Of a stretch of 64,000 nucleotides of DNA, positions 17,843 to 28,971 are shown piece after piece. A program made the position numbers and the translations under genes. The stretch's first letter is position 1. The number at the start of each line of letters is the position of its first letter. The DNA lies in the NCBI RefSeq assembly GCF_009765785.1, contig NZ_LMUT01000016.1, forward strand, positions 194,212 to 258,211, written 5' to 3'. The notes under the pieces were generated by a model. It saw only the letters and a list, made by a program, of their open reading frames with translations. It ran no database searches and had not been told where the DNA came from. Origin of the DNA: Granulicella sp. L46. Its GTDB lineage: Bacteria > Acidobacteriota > Terriglobia > Terriglobales > Acidobacteriaceae.

Positions 17843-20800
17843 TCAGATGTTGACGTAGTGCATGTAAGTTCTCCGTGAATTCGGACTGGCGCTTGGCTCT
17901 CGGAGAATGCCATCCGACTCACCGGGTAGCATCCATTCCGACTCTTCGATCAGGATGCGGAATTCATGCAGCAACATTGACCCTGGCAGCTCCAGGTCAC
18001 GTGTGTAGGTGGAAAGCCCCTGATCGTCGGGTGTACCTGGCTTGAAAGCACTAAGTTTGGAAACAGGGCGCCATTGCATATCCCGTGTAAGTCCATGCCA
18101 TCCCTGTTCCACCGAGCACGTCAGGCGCACAGGATTTGCGGCGTCGTTGGGGAAAACGCCTGTCACTGCAAGCGAAATATGGTGATGGTCTGTCCGCGAG
18201 ACGGAAACCCACCTGTCGGAGCGAATCTGGATGAAGTCCGCCATGACGACTTGAGAAGCTAAGCAGTCAGGCAGCGAGTCGGGTTGCCAGCGCGCCAGAG
18301 CCAGACGCACGAAGGCCGAAGCCACCTTGCTGGTGGCCAGGGGAAGATCGCAGAACCAGAGCCCTCTTTGGTCATGAAAGTCCACGTTGAAGGGAAGGAC
18401 CGTTGCCGTCCCGCCTTCGTCCATCGAAAAGTCTTGCGGAGTCCAGTGTTTGCGCTTCTTTGTAGTCGGATCAGCCGCTTCGGAGGGATTTTCTTGGGTG
18501 ATGAAGTCCGTGGGCTTCATCTTATAATCGGCGATGCCACGCGGGCTATTGACGATGGGGTCTCCGCCCCAAGTAGAGACCAGTTTTTGAGCGGCGGAGG
18601 ACGGGTTGGGAGAGTCTTTGTAGAAAACCACTCCAATTGTTTCGCGGTTGCCACTGACGCGGAACGGACGCGCAAGATAGACCCTGAGCGCCATGGTGCG
18701 CCCACGCTGCGACATGCCGTTCACCGTGCACTCTCTCCAAGAGAAGACAGGGATGACGTATAGGATAGCCGGAGCCGGTGGTCGTACCGAACTACAGACA
18801 GTGACCTGGCAGGGGTCTCCTAGCCGCGAGAATTTATCGATGTCGCTGTTGGGGTCACCGGGGAAAAATTCGCGAAAACGCGTGAATGCCGAAAGTGAAT
18901 ACGTCACAACATGGGCACGCGTATCTCGGAATTGGTGCATTCCTAGGTTGCTGTTGATGTTGCGCCATGGGGTAGCTGGCGAGCCATCATTTGTTAGCTC
19001 GCCGGCCACCTCGCTAGTTGTACGGTCCTTCGGTCCCGGCTGTGTCAGGTCGTCGACGCTGTCAACCCACGTAGCGTGGACCGTGATCTTGCTCGTGCTC
19101 TGCCAATGCGCGGAAATTTGTCCGGACATTGCAGCAGCAGATTGTCCCGGTTGCCGCGTTACTGGAAAATGAGCGGGCTTGAATTTCGGTGGGTGGGCCG
19201 GGTTGCTGTCGGCGGTGCCGGGTTCGAATTTTGGCGGGTCGACCGGCTTGCTGACAGCGTGAACAAGCGTAATCCGTACTGGAGGTGTCGTCTGGTGAGA
19301 GCTGCCGTCTACAAAGACAGCCGCGGGAATCATATCGATGATGGCCGTGAAGGTGTCCGTGGCGTGCTGGGACGGAGCTGCCGGAGGAGGTGGCGGTACA
19401 ACACTGGGCGGCGGCGCTCCGACAGGGGGCGTCGTCGGGTTGGATGCCGCCGGGTGCTGTTGGTGCAAATCCAAGATCTCAGCAACGGCGTCTCCTAGGA
19501 GAAACTCTCCACCCAAAGGGGCTGGCGGCGTTGCTGTTGGATTTGCTGCGGGAGTCGGATTTGAGGCGGGCGCCGCAGGGGCAACCCTCTGCTTCAGCCT
19601 GGCGCTGAGCTGTTGAAGATTGTTGAACAGGCTAAGCGTTGCTCCGGCCGGTAAGACGTGGGGTGGTGCCGCTGTCGCTTGATCATCTTCAGGGGTGACT
19701 CTGTAGCGAAGGAGCGAAGGCAAGCCACAGCCTCCCGAGCCGCTCTCCCTATTGAACGGTGAGGTTGCCGTTGGCATGGAGGAACTTGTGATCTGTAGCA
19801 ATACTGTTTGCCCCGGTGGAAGTTCGACAAGAATGGCCGGCACCTTGCTGGGCGTCATGTCTGCGAGCGGCACCGGATCTAGCTTGATGTCCAACGAATT
19901 GCCATGGCGAAGAACGATGCGCACCGGCGATGGCTGTGGCCACTCGGAGGAAGGAAAGAACGGCAAGTAGATAGCTGTACCAGGGTCTTTCGTGGTGACG
20001 GCAGGAGAGTAGGACTTTAACGATTCATCGAGCTCGTAGCTTTCAATGCGAACGAAACGCACGAGCGGGTCAGGCCAATACGGGTTGTTGGGTTGTACCG
20101 GCGCCCGCATCAGCAGATAAATCTGATCGTTTTGTGCAGAGCCTTCTTGGGGCAATCCATCACGAAGCCAATGGTTCGCAGACGCGGCAGCTAAGCTGGG
20201 AAAAGCGCCATTGTCCTGGAGTTGAGCATTTGCGAAGGCCCACCTGCCTGGGGGAAAGTTGCGGCCATCGAAGGCTCCGTGCAGTTCAACCAGAGAGAAA
20301 GGCTCACGAGGCGGCGCTAATAGCCGTGAAGCATCGCAGTTCTCGCGATCCCGAAGGACCATCACGGTGCCCTGTTCTCCGGGGCTGGTCGTACCGCTGT
20401 ATGGCTTCTCAAGTAGGACCTGAGGTCCACGCAACGGCTCATGGCGGTCGAAGAGATTGTCAGGCAGCGCATATTGTTCATCGGCTGACCAGTTGGGCGG
20501 GAGACTGTTGCCGACCAGGTCAACGTGGCGCAAGCGAAGGTCGTAACGATGATCGAAACGCAGGCGAGGGGCGGCAATTTTGGCCGGTTGTGAGTAAGCG
20601 GGCTCGATGCGGACGATCGGCGCACCATCGCCCGGGCGCATCGACCTCTTTTCATTGAAATCAAACTTCGGGCGCGGGATAGAAAGCGGCCACCCATTCC
20701 ATGTCACGAGGGTTTCGTGAGTCTTCAATTGCATGTCTTCGGGTAGCTGAGATACGCCAGATCCGAGAGTCGTGTAGCCTTCGTCGCTTGCACAGGTATA

Positions 20801-22501
20801 GGGTTCGGTAGGGTCGATCTTTTTGAGATCGATCGGTTCCGGCTTCCATCTAAGGAGGGTGCGTTTGCCCGTTGCGTCGAGAATTCTGTAGGACGACTCA
20901 CGAAGGTGGAGAGAATTCCATTGGGCGGTCCCCGTTTCGCGCACGTCTAAGCGGTAGCCCAGCGTCAGGTCCTCCAAGGCGAGCGGTTTGGCTTGTGTTC
21001 CGAGGTCATCGTCGTTGCGCGCGATCTGGCGGGCGAGAAAGTCCTTCCGGCCTTCCCATAAAAGCGAAAGTCCCTTGGTGCGCGACGAAGGGAGAGTCTG
21101 AGATGGGCGATTGTCGTTGACTGTCAAATTGACCGAGGTCGTCTTATACTCCTGACCGCGCGCTGAGGACCTCTTCTGATGGATCAACTTCTGCGCCGAT
21201 CCATCAGAGTCCTCGGTAATGACTCTGAATATGCTTCTATCGCTGATGTCCAGAAAGCGGTTCTTGTGTGTGTTGTCGGCACTGCTGGCGACAAACGAGG
21301 GGTTGATCACGCACGAGGTATAAAGCGAGACCAGATCAATGCCACTTATTTCTTTTTCTGGACCCTCGAGATGTGCTGTGAAGCCGGGTAACGTCTGCAG
21401 GGTCTGCAACGACTGATTGCCGAGATCGACGTCTTCAAAGTCCAGCGCGAGTCCAAGTGGACGCAGCAAGACTGGGTATTGGTGGAGCATGCCGAGCAAT
21501 TGGTGGAAGTCAGGTCTGTCGGGTTTCGGCAGTGTCGTCGTCGATTTCACGTGCTGGCTGGCACTATGAAAGAGCTGGAAGTTGACGTACTCGCGGATGC
21601 GCTGGAACAGGTCGTCGCTAATGGCGGTGTTGGAGTGTGATGTGAGCGGACCTGTGGAAGCATGTATGGCGGTCACAACGCCTCGCGTCGTCTCGTCGTG
21701 AGAGGAGGGAGCTACAGACGTCACGCAGTTCGTGTAGACAGCCAGCAATGCTGCCGCGGTGAGATCGTCTCCTTCGCGCTCTTCCAGGACATGGATTGAA
21801 TGGTTCACGCGGTCACTGATGAGCTTTGCTTGTGACAGCGCCCTCCAAGGAGTCTTGGCAGGATCCGGGTCTACAATCGCTTGCACCTTTTTCCGGTCCG
21901 CAAGCATCGCCTTGATCGGCACGGCCGTGCCGTCCTTCGGCGTCACCGTGGGGGAGAGATAGATATCTTGCGGCGCAACGGTCGCGGCGAAATCGGTCGC
22001 CGTATCTGCCGCAGTTTTGATGTCATTGGGTGGAGGTGCAGTGGCGTCCCTGGAATTTGCGATGATGTGGTTCTTTGCCGCCTCCGTCGAACGGTAATCT
22101 CTATGGTCGTCATGCAATTGGCCGGCTTTGACGGAGACGTGCCAGGCGTCATCGTAATCGTTGTTCAGCTTCCTTGGCTTGACGGCGAGCTTTCCGTCGA
22201 TCAGTGCTGGCCATAACTTTGGATCTGGCTTTGACGTCTTTGACGTGCAGTCAACCGAAATTTGCATCGGCCCATGATCGCTTTGCCAGGAGAGCGTGAG
22301 CTTCCAAGGTCGCTCTTTACCGGTGAGGTCGGATCTGAACTTCTCCCAGGTGACCGGCCAGTCTTGGATGGCCGCCGGCAGGGAAGCCTCAACTAACGAT
22401 GGGCTTAGCAAGGCCGTGAAGTTGACTTTGCTTCCATTGGAGCCATTGGGGAGTAAAGTGATGCGGATACTCGACGTTTGTTGAGGATTGTCCATGATCA
22501 T
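17843..22501 (-). CDS. Giant unknown protein B of a two-gene pair
   Basis: About 1552 aa. I start it at the ATG at 22501, which overlaps the stop of the upstream giant gene (ATGA); longer starts would overlap that gene. No signal peptide. The sequence is beta-rich with many Trp/Tyr, and has FHQLLGMLHQYPVLLRPLGLALDFED, then LTLGYRLDVRETG...W.SLHLRESSYRI. A long Pro/Ala linker (about residues 1000-1100, with NPTPAANPTATPPAP and PPPSVVPPPPP) precedes a second globular half with GLWFCDLPLA and VYLARPF. I do not recognise a family. Translational coupling to the 2157-aa gene implies that the two act together. Confidence 0.75.
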   Translation of the reverse strand: MIMDNPQQTSSIRITLLPNGSNGSKVNFTALLSPSLVEASLPAAIQDWPVTWEKFRSDLTGKERPWKLTLSWQSDHGPMQISVDCTSKTSKPDPKLWPALIDGKLAVKPRKLNNDYDDAWHVSVKAGQLHDDHRDYRSTEAAKNHIIANSRDATAPPPNDIKTAADTATDFAATVAPQDIYLSPTVTPKDGTAVPIKAMLADRKKVQAIVDPDPAKTPWRALSQAKLISDRVNHSIHVLEEREGDDLTAAALLAVYTNCVTSVAPSSHDETTRGVVTAIHASTGPLTSHSNTAISDDLFQRIREYVNFQLFHSASQHVKSTTTLPKPDRPDFHQLLGMLHQYPVLLRPLGLALDFEDVDLGNQSLQTLQTLPGFTAHLEGPEKEISGIDLVSLYTSCVINPSFVASSADNTHKNRFLDISDRSIFRVITEDSDGSAQKLIHQKRSSARGQEYKTTSVNLTVNDNRPSQTLPSSRTKGLSLLWEGRKDFLARQIARNDDDLGTQAKPLALEDLTLGYRLDVRETGTAQWNSLHLRESSYRILDATGKRTLLRWKPEPIDLKKIDPTEPYTCASDEGYTTLGSGVSQLPEDMQLKTHETLVTWNGWPLSIPRPKFDFNEKRSMRPGDGAPIVRIEPAYSQPAKIAAPRLRFDHRYDLRLRHVDLVGNSLPPNWSADEQYALPDNLFDRHEPLRGPQVLLEKPYSGTTSPGEQGTVMVLRDRENCDASRLLAPPREPFSLVELHGAFDGRNFPPGRWAFANAQLQDNGAFPSLAAASANHWLRDGLPQEGSAQNDQIYLLMRAPVQPNNPYWPDPLVRFVRIESYELDESLKSYSPAVTTKDPGTAIYLPFFPSSEWPQPSPVRIVLRHGNSLDIKLDPVPLADMTPSKVPAILVELPPGQTVLLQITSSSMPTATSPFNRESGSGGCGLPSLLRYRVTPEDDQATAAPPHVLPAGATLSLFNNLQQLSARLKQRVAPAAPASNPTPAANPTATPPAPLGGEFLLGDAVAEILDLHQQHPAASNPTTPPVGAPPPSVVPPPPPAAPSQHATDTFTAIIDMIPAAVFVDGSSHQTTPPVRITLVHAVSKPVDPPKFEPGTADSNPAHPPKFKPAHFPVTRQPGQSAAAMSGQISAHWQSTSKITVHATWVDSVDDLTQPGPKDRTTSEVAGELTNDGSPATPWRNINSNLGMHQFRDTRAHVVTYSLSAFTRFREFFPGDPNSDIDKFSRLGDPCQVTVCSSVRPPAPAILYVIPVFSWRECTVNGMSQRGRTMALRVYLARPFRVSGNRETIGVVFYKDSPNPSSAAQKLVSTWGGDPIVNSPRGIADYKMKPTDFITQENPSEAADPTTKKRKHWTPQDFSMDEGGTATVLPFNVDFHDQRGLWFCDLPLATSKVASAFVRLALARWQPDSLPDCLASQVVMADFIQIRSDRWVSVSRTDHHHISLAVTGVFPNDAANPVRLTCSVEQGWHGLTRDMQWRPVSKLSAFKPGTPDDQGLSTYTRDLELPGSMLLHEFRILIEESEWMLPGESDGILREPSASPNSRRTYMHYVNI

Positions 22502-25500
22502 GTGCAAACCGCAAACACCTGCTGGTATTCCTTCCACTCTCGATCGGTAAACCAGCGTTCGTCGGCGCTGGGTAAGAACTGTTCGTCTGCCAGCATCCAT
22601 GGATCCTCGTGATGAAGCTCGGCGCTTTGATTGCTCTGATTGCTGCTGGCCCCAGCCGATCCAATGAAGTCATACTCCGCGTGCATATGGAAGTCTGCGC
22701 TGAAGAAGAGGATGTGCACCGAAACCGAGAAGTCGGCGAAACCATGCACACGATTCGGATTGCTCATGTAGCAGAGGGTGACATAGAGATCGATGTCGAG
22801 CGAGATGATCCCGAAGATATCCATGTGCCCGTGCGCATGGAGGAAACCGCACACGATCGCCTGGTCGCCGCCTACGTGGAAGTAGATGCCGGCCATCACG
22901 TAGCCGTATCCGCCCACCGGGCCGATGGAGATTGCGGCGCAGACGCCAAATTCGAGTGCGCCTTCCAGCACTTGCACGCCATCCAGCCCCAGCTGTAATT
23001 GCAGGAAGCCACCCCCGCCATAAATTCCCGAGCTGAGGAGGAATGGGTGGTTCTCGTCGGAAATGCCGATCTGACAGCGGAGTGGAGTGCCATCGAACGA
23101 CAGCGAGACCGCAACCTCGATCGCCAGTTGAAAGATGTTGAAGGCGCCGACCGATTTGAACGGCATCGCGAAGCGGAAACCCGCACGCAGGCCGAGGCCC
23201 GTGAATTCGACGAAGGGACCTGTCTTGGGATCAAGCAACGCTGCCAGTTCGGCCACAAAACCCATCGCCTGGCCGAATTCAACGTGATCCAGCGTGAGTC
23301 GGCAGTCAGGCTTGTTTCCGTTCGTCGAGGTGAACACCAGCGACTTGACATGCAGCAGCAGGAAGCTGGGAGAGCCGATCAAGTTGATTGTGAACTGTTT
23401 TAGCGTCGCGGTGATGCTGGTTTGCGGCGGTGTACGCGCTAGCAGGTCCGTCTGGAAGCTGGCTTTCACAACGAAGTCCGCGCCGGACTCCAGCACAAAG
23501 ATCGGCTCTACACTCTTGATTTCCGGGTGCCAGTCGTAGGACAGCGAGACCTTGTCCGGGATGGGAAAGTTCGCGAGAAGCAAGGGAATCAGGTTTCTTG
23601 CCTGCAGCAGGCTCTCTGCATTGGCGCCGATATGTCGGGCGGAATCTCTAGCCTTTGCCATAAAAAGATCCAACTGCGCGAGCATGACGCGGCTGTCGTC
23701 GATCAACTCGGAAAGAGTGGCATTGGCAGGCGGCTTCTGCAGCTTGCCAAGAGGTGCGCTGATATCCGCAAACAGGATGTAGAGAATTCCGGCGGGCTTA
23801 GCGGCGCTTGCCTTCTGGCCCTGGATGAGCTGATAGATATTGTTGCCGCTGCCTGCCACGGTGGTCAGAAGGCCAGCATAGGCCATGAGCGCCTTGGCAT
23901 CCGCCCCGGTGAGAGCGTCAAGTAGCGACTTGACCGAGGTAAGGTCGGGAGCATCGAGGACATAGCTTTGCCAGGAGACTACCGTTGTGAGCACCCCGAT
24001 ATAACGCACGGTTCCGTCAAACACGCGTAGCCGTGCGGCTGCTTGTGCGGGCAGCACAGCGTTGAAAGCATCGATTCTGTTCTGCATCGACGCGCCCTGC
24101 GTTTGCAACGTCTGGTCAGCATCAAAAATGGCTTTGGCCGTGTGCGCCGAGATAGTGTCCATGTCGCCGTTGATGCCCGCAACGAGCTCACTGAATTGTG
24201 CCTGTAGAATGATGTTCACCGAACTGGCAGAAGCCAGTGGTGTGGCCATAATCGTGAGGAGCGGCGACTGCTGTTGAGCAGCTGGTAGCGTCAGGCCGGT
24301 TCGCATAATTCCGAAGCAGCCGATGACTTCCGTGAAAGACTGATTCTGCGCCACAGCCGAACCGATGCCATACAACGCCTTGAGCAAGGCAATAGCCGCT
24401 GCCTGAATGGCCACAGACTCGTTCGCCATGGCCGTAAGCGCAGCCGTCTCCAGCGCGTGAATGCTAACGAGGACCTGGCGCTGCAAGCGAATGAATTGTT
24501 GCAGCAGCCGGTGAGTTTGCGCAGGAGAAGGCACGTTATTGAATTTTGCGAAGGTATCGAAATAGAGCTTCAACCTATCGAGACAGCGTTGCACCTGGCG
24601 GAAGTTCTGGAGTGTACTCACACCATCGCTGTTCCCGGGCAGCGATGCGAGGTGGTACACGGCCGTTTGCAATTCCTGGACAGCGGCCTCCAGCTGAGCC
24701 GCGTCCGTCTTCACGTCAAAGAACGTCGTCCGGAGGTCCTCCTCGGCCTTTTGTGCATTCTGAATAAATTGTTTGATGTCGCCAACCGCCGAGGTATCGA
24801 GGCCGAGAGGAGCGAGCGCCTGACAGATCGAGAGCAGGTTTTGTGAGATGGCAGGCAGCTGCTGCACGGCTCCAGCGGGATTACCGCTCTTGATATTGGC
24901 CTTCGCTGTGTCAATAGAGACCGCGAGATCTTTCGCCGGCTGCACGGCGTTGACTAGGGCAACGAGCTCTGGCGCCAATTCGCGCAGCGTCAAGGTTGCG
25001 CGCGAGATATCGTCGCCGGACGGGAGCTGTACTTGGAGAGGGTCTTTCGGTAACGCCGTATCCAGCAGGCTTACCAGCTTATTCAGCACACCGGTCACCG
25101 CACTGTCGATGGCTTGCCGTGCCGGCGCGAGTGCCGTGAGAATTTCGTTCATCGCGCCGTTGAGCTGGTTTTGAAGCGCGGTCAACTCAGGACTCTGAAG
25201 GAGGCTTTCGATGATTTCGTTGCAGGCCTCTTCCCCTAACGCGGCAGGATCGTTTAGCAGGGAGGAAAGCTGGTCGATGTACGCTGCAATGCTGCTGATG
25301 AGGGCCGAGTGGGCCAGCGCCGCAGTAAGGTCATCGTCAAGCGAGCGGCTCGCGTCGGCCGTTGCCTGCGCCGACAGCATCGCACTGTAATTGCTGTCGA
25401 TGATCCTCGCCTCCGGGGCCATGTGCCGTGCGATGACGTTGACGTCAGGAAGCAGGTTTTGGAAGCCGTCAATGGCCCTAACGGCTGGTCCTTCGTAAGT

Positions 25501-28500
25501 CTTTAGCGTGTCCTCCACTGTGTGGAGGGCCTGCTCGATCATCTGCGGCGCCTTGCCGAGATTGCTCGAAACGCCGCCCAGCAGTGGAGCAATGATGTCA
25601 CCCAGCTTGACCACTCCTAGAAGCTTGGACGAGGTCAGCGCTCCAAAGAAGTCTGTCGGATCGAATTTGCCGGTGGAGAAGGTCGAGAGCGAAGCATGTG
25701 GCGTATTAGTGCCAACATCCTTGCTGGCCAAGCCTGCATTTCCACCGACCGGTCCGGCTCTACGCGAAAAGCCGACGACCAGAGTGTCGGGACTGACAAA
25801 CCCGCCAGCCTGGTCTGTTTTTCCAGAGGAACTGAAGCTAAGCGACGGCGCCTGCGACGTGTCCACTTGCAGCAGGACTTCGCCGGCATTGGCTTTCGCA
25901 TCGAAGCCGCTTGTCAGGTATGGGCCGAACATGGTGACCCATGTCGGCGGGGCTTTGCCGGTAATGCGCTGGAGTGCAGCCGAGGTCACCTGGGCGCAAT
26001 CCATGACGGGATAGAAAAACGGCAGGTCGTTCTGGAACAGTAGATTCGTCGTGTCAGTATCGGTGACAGGATTGATCTGCCACCGGATGTACTGGGTGGC
26101 AAACTTTGTATCGCCTGATTTCTGGGGGGGACCATAGGAAATGGGCTGATCGTTGAAGGGTGTGCAGAGATAGCTCTCTCTGCTGTTCACTGCAGTATCG
26201 CGGCTGTTGCGATTGGAGTCGTCGGTATTTCCAGTAGGAAGTGTCGGGTTTCCCATATTGTAGAGCTGGGCAACTTTGGGAATGAAAGTCGGATCCTGTG
26301 CCTTATCCGCGGTGATAAAGACAACTGGCAGCGATGCCTCCGCTTGGATATTGTTTTCCATGCTCCAGAAGTGAAAGCGGAACAGAAATGCCGCCCCATT
26401 GACCATCGGCCAGAAGTTGGAGGAGTCGTTGTGCGTCATTGGGTCGAGATCTGAAGTTTGTGTCGTCAGCACATCGACCCTCTTGAACGGGAAGCTTCGG
26501 CCCTGATTTGGCTGCTGTGGCAATGGAAAGGTACGCACAGGGTTGTGGACCGAGATGTACCAGCGTTGATGCAGCACGGCGAACCACGGACCATTCTTTG
26601 CCCGTTGCGAAAGGACACGCTCTGAGATTGTGACCAGCGAAGCCCTATGACCGAACGGGGCCAAATATCCCTTGTGAACAACCCGGACGTAATGATCGCG
26701 CCCAAGTGTCGTGATCTCGTTCAGCTGCTCCAGGAGCATTTGTGTGCTGTGGTTCGTATAGTCCAGTCCGGGTGGATCCCAGGCCCCGACGCCTTTTAGG
26801 TAGCCGCCTTGTGAGCTCAGCATGAGGTGCGTCAGCTGAAGTGGATCTGGCGTCCACGCCTCACCTTTAGGATTTTTGAGCGAGAAATCACTGGTGAGAT
26901 GAACTAATTCCTGGCGATCGCGAACACCGACTGGGAATAACGGCGCCGGTTTGGATGGATCCTGCAAAGGAGCCAAATGCTCTGAATCCAGTTCCTTATC
27001 CGGCGTAAAGATAGCCCGCGCAGTGCGGTGCTTGTCGTCTGTCTCATCGATGTGCCAATTCGCCTCGTCCTTATCCTTCACCCGCGACGACAGTCGCGTA
27101 TGCCAAAGCTCCAATCCTTCGCCGCGCTGCATTGGCGTCGCGCTCTCGTGGGCCCATCCACTGTTTTCATCTGGAGAAAGGTAGACCCGAAAAGGCAACT
27201 CAATGTGCGTCTTAGACGCGATCTCGTCGAGCGACTGCGGCAGCTTCGTGTGGAGCGTTGCGGTTGACTTCGCCACTTCCGCCACTCGTGCCGTCCACTT
27301 CGACCAGTCCAGCAGGTGATCCAAATGAAACGGGATCGGCTCGAAGGTCGCGCCCATGTCAAAGGCGAGAGTGGATTCCCCCGAAAACGCCCATACAGGA
27401 GGGTTCGGGTCCGGCGTATTGCTGATAATGGTGGGGCCGGGCTCATTGGGTTCGAGCGTGCCGTGATTCTCGGGCGTGTTGTCGTCTGAATGGAAAAACG
27501 CCTGCTCCTGTACATGTTGTGGGGGAAATACGACCCTGAACCAGGGGGCCGTCGCCGGGGGAGGTTGTGAGGGTCTGATCTCCGGTGCGGGACCGGAATG
27601 GAGGGTGACCCCGTCAAAGTGAAAGTCCAGCACCATCATGTCGGATGGGCGCAGGATCGTGAGGGTGTCCTTGCTGTTCAGCTCAAACTCAAGCGTGTGC
27701 TCCCAGGGCAGCAGATGCAGATAGCCGAGAAAACGCTCCACGGGACGCATGATTACGCCCCAGCTAAAGTAGAGCGGCTTCGCTGTGTCGAAGTTCACGC
27801 GCATGCAGGTCGATGCATAGCTCGGTATCTGGATGGCCGAGACCGCCGGTGTAGCGGAAGGCGTTCCGGCTTGGTCATGTGCGTCGGCTAGTTCAAAGGG
27901 CGGATCGTCCTCGTGTGGATCGAAGGAGAGACTGAGGTGCTCTGTATGGGCCCAGGTCGTTTGTGGTTCGAAGTCGGCGAGCAGTACGGAGTGCGGTTCT
28001 TCTCTCGATAACGTGAAGGCAAGTCGAGCGGAGCGCAATTTGAAGTGAAAGGGCTCGCGGCTGATGTCCATTAGGCCGCCACCCGGGAAGAAATGCAGGG
28101 GCGCCTCGTTGTCCGCCGCCTGCGTAAGCAGCGCGGCGTGGCGTGGTCTTCCCGTTGCGCTCGTGGCCTCTAGTCGCAGCTCATCGAAGACCTCTGCCTC
28201 AGACCCGTGCGCCAGCCTCCAACCATGTTCTGCTGCTGCGCGCTCCAGTCGCACATCCCACATCTTGTCTTCGCGCCCGAACAACAGGCTCGTCCTCGGC
28301 GCATCGCGATCGCCCTCAAGCAGAGGCTCAGAATGGTCGAGCCTCATTACCCAGCTATGCGCATCGAGAGTTCTTTGTAGCGGATCGAGGGAGATGGCCG
28401 TATCGCCGACAAAACTAAACACCCAATCTGGCGCAAACTGTAGGCGGGCTCCATGCGCGAGCGTCAGTAGGGTATCGGTCAGAGGGCGCAGGCGCGCCGC

Positions 28501-28971
28501 ACGGAAAGTACCTTGTGCCTTGCACGTGCCTTCGAGCCAGTTGAGCCAAGTTGCCTGCACCTCTCCACCAAAGGAGAAGCTGAGCTTCATGCTCCATTCG
28601 CCGGCCGACCGCAACAGGTCGCAGACGAAATCCGCCGGGAGGGATGTGCCGGGGAATAGCGCATCTTCAAGTGCAATGCGGATGGCGCTTTGTTTACGGT
28701 CGACGACAAGGTTCGGAGAGCCGTCAAAGCGTGCGGCGTCGATTGTCCAGCGCACAGTGTCGCCGGTGAGCGCGCGCACCCGGTTTCCTTCGCGGAGCAG
28801 CGAAAAGCCATCACCTAGGAAAAGCGGATGAACTGCGGTGGCAGCCAGGCTTGCGCTCGACAAGCTCAGAAAGCTACGACGTGTAAGAACTGGGCCGCAC
28901 ACTGCCTCGGGCTTGGGAGGGAGCGCGCGGCGACGCAGAAAACGTAGGTCAAAGGGAGAACGATGTGACAT
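22498..28971 (-). CDS. Giant Tat-signal protein A, unknown function
   Basis: 2157 aa, start at 28971. Residues 30-52 (TRRSFLSLSSASLAATAVHPLFL) fit a twin-arginine export signal. Residues about 60-1080 are beta-rich with repeated Trp-containing strands. About 1130-1750 is long, helical and Ala/Leu/Gln-rich (LNDPAALGEEACNEIIESLLQSPELTALQNQLNGAM...), which suggests coiled coil. The last 350 residues are beta-rich and Gly/aromatic-rich (GIYGGGGFLQLQLGLDGV, GPVGGYGYVMAGIYFHVGGDQ, DFSVSVHILFFSADFHMHAEYDF), like a repeating beta sheet or solenoid. No catalytic motif is seen. It is divergent from a Tat-exported cysteine peptidase-like gene and coupled to giant gene B. An exported structural or surface role is inferred. 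Confidence 0.75.
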   Translation of the reverse strand: MSHRSPFDLRFLRRRALPPKPEAVCGPVLTRRSFLSLSSASLAATAVHPLFLGDGFSLLREGNRVRALTGDTVRWTIDAARFDGSPNLVVDRKQSAIRIALEDALFPGTSLPADFVCDLLRSAGEWSMKLSFSFGGEVQATWLNWLEGTCKAQGTFRAARLRPLTDTLLTLAHGARLQFAPDWVFSFVGDTAISLDPLQRTLDAHSWVMRLDHSEPLLEGDRDAPRTSLLFGREDKMWDVRLERAAAEHGWRLAHGSEAEVFDELRLEATSATGRPRHAALLTQAADNEAPLHFFPGGGLMDISREPFHFKLRSARLAFTLSREEPHSVLLADFEPQTTWAHTEHLSLSFDPHEDDPPFELADAHDQAGTPSATPAVSAIQIPSYASTCMRVNFDTAKPLYFSWGVIMRPVERFLGYLHLLPWEHTLEFELNSKDTLTILRPSDMMVLDFHFDGVTLHSGPAPEIRPSQPPPATAPWFRVVFPPQHVQEQAFFHSDDNTPENHGTLEPNEPGPTIISNTPDPNPPVWAFSGESTLAFDMGATFEPIPFHLDHLLDWSKWTARVAEVAKSTATLHTKLPQSLDEIASKTHIELPFRVYLSPDENSGWAHESATPMQRGEGLELWHTRLSSRVKDKDEANWHIDETDDKHRTARAIFTPDKELDSEHLAPLQDPSKPAPLFPVGVRDRQELVHLTSDFSLKNPKGEAWTPDPLQLTHLMLSSQGGYLKGVGAWDPPGLDYTNHSTQMLLEQLNEITTLGRDHYVRVVHKGYLAPFGHRASLVTISERVLSQRAKNGPWFAVLHQRWYISVHNPVRTFPLPQQPNQGRSFPFKRVDVLTTQTSDLDPMTHNDSSNFWPMVNGAAFLFRFHFWSMENNIQAEASLPVVFITADKAQDPTFIPKVAQLYNMGNPTLPTGNTDDSNRNSRDTAVNSRESYLCTPFNDQPISYGPPQKSGDTKFATQYIRWQINPVTDTDTTNLLFQNDLPFFYPVMDCAQVTSAALQRITGKAPPTWVTMFGPYLTSGFDAKANAGEVLLQVDTSQAPSLSFSSSGKTDQAGGFVSPDTLVVGFSRRAGPVGGNAGLASKDVGTNTPHASLSTFSTGKFDPTDFFGALTSSKLLGVVKLGDIIAPLLGGVSSNLGKAPQMIEQALHTVEDTLKTYEGPAVRAIDGFQNLLPDVNVIARHMAPEARIIDSNYSAMLSAQATADASRSLDDDLTAALAHSALISSIAAYIDQLSSLLNDPAALGEEACNEIIESLLQSPELTALQNQLNGAMNEILTALAPARQAIDSAVTGVLNKLVSLLDTALPKDPLQVQLPSGDDISRATLTLRELAPELVALVNAVQPAKDLAVSIDTAKANIKSGNPAGAVQQLPAISQNLLSICQALAPLGLDTSAVGDIKQFIQNAQKAEEDLRTTFFDVKTDAAQLEAAVQELQTAVYHLASLPGNSDGVSTLQNFRQVQRCLDRLKLYFDTFAKFNNVPSPAQTHRLLQQFIRLQRQVLVSIHALETAALTAMANESVAIQAAAIALLKALYGIGSAVAQNQSFTEVIGCFGIMRTGLTLPAAQQQSPLLTIMATPLASASSVNIILQAQFSELVAGINGDMDTISAHTAKAIFDADQTLQTQGASMQNRIDAFNAVLPAQAAARLRVFDGTVRYIGVLTTVVSWQSYVLDAPDLTSVKSLLDALTGADAKALMAYAGLLTTVAGSGNNIYQLIQGQKASAAKPAGILYILFADISAPLGKLQKPPANATLSELIDDSRVMLAQLDLFMAKARDSARHIGANAESLLQARNLIPLLLANFPIPDKVSLSYDWHPEIKSVEPIFVLESGADFVVKASFQTDLLARTPPQTSITATLKQFTINLIGSPSFLLLHVKSLVFTSTNGNKPDCRLTLDHVEFGQAMGFVAELAALLDPKTGPFVEFTGLGLRAGFRFAMPFKSVGAFNIFQLAIEVAVSLSFDGTPLRCQIGISDENHPFLLSSGIYGGGGFLQLQLGLDGVQVLEGALEFGVCAAISIGPVGGYGYVMAGIYFHVGGDQAIVCGFLHAHGHMDIFGIISLDIDLYVTLCYMSNPNRVHGFADFSVSVHILFFSADFHMHAEYDFIGSAGASSNQSNQSAELHHEDPWMLADEQFLPSADERWFTDREWKEYQQVFAVCT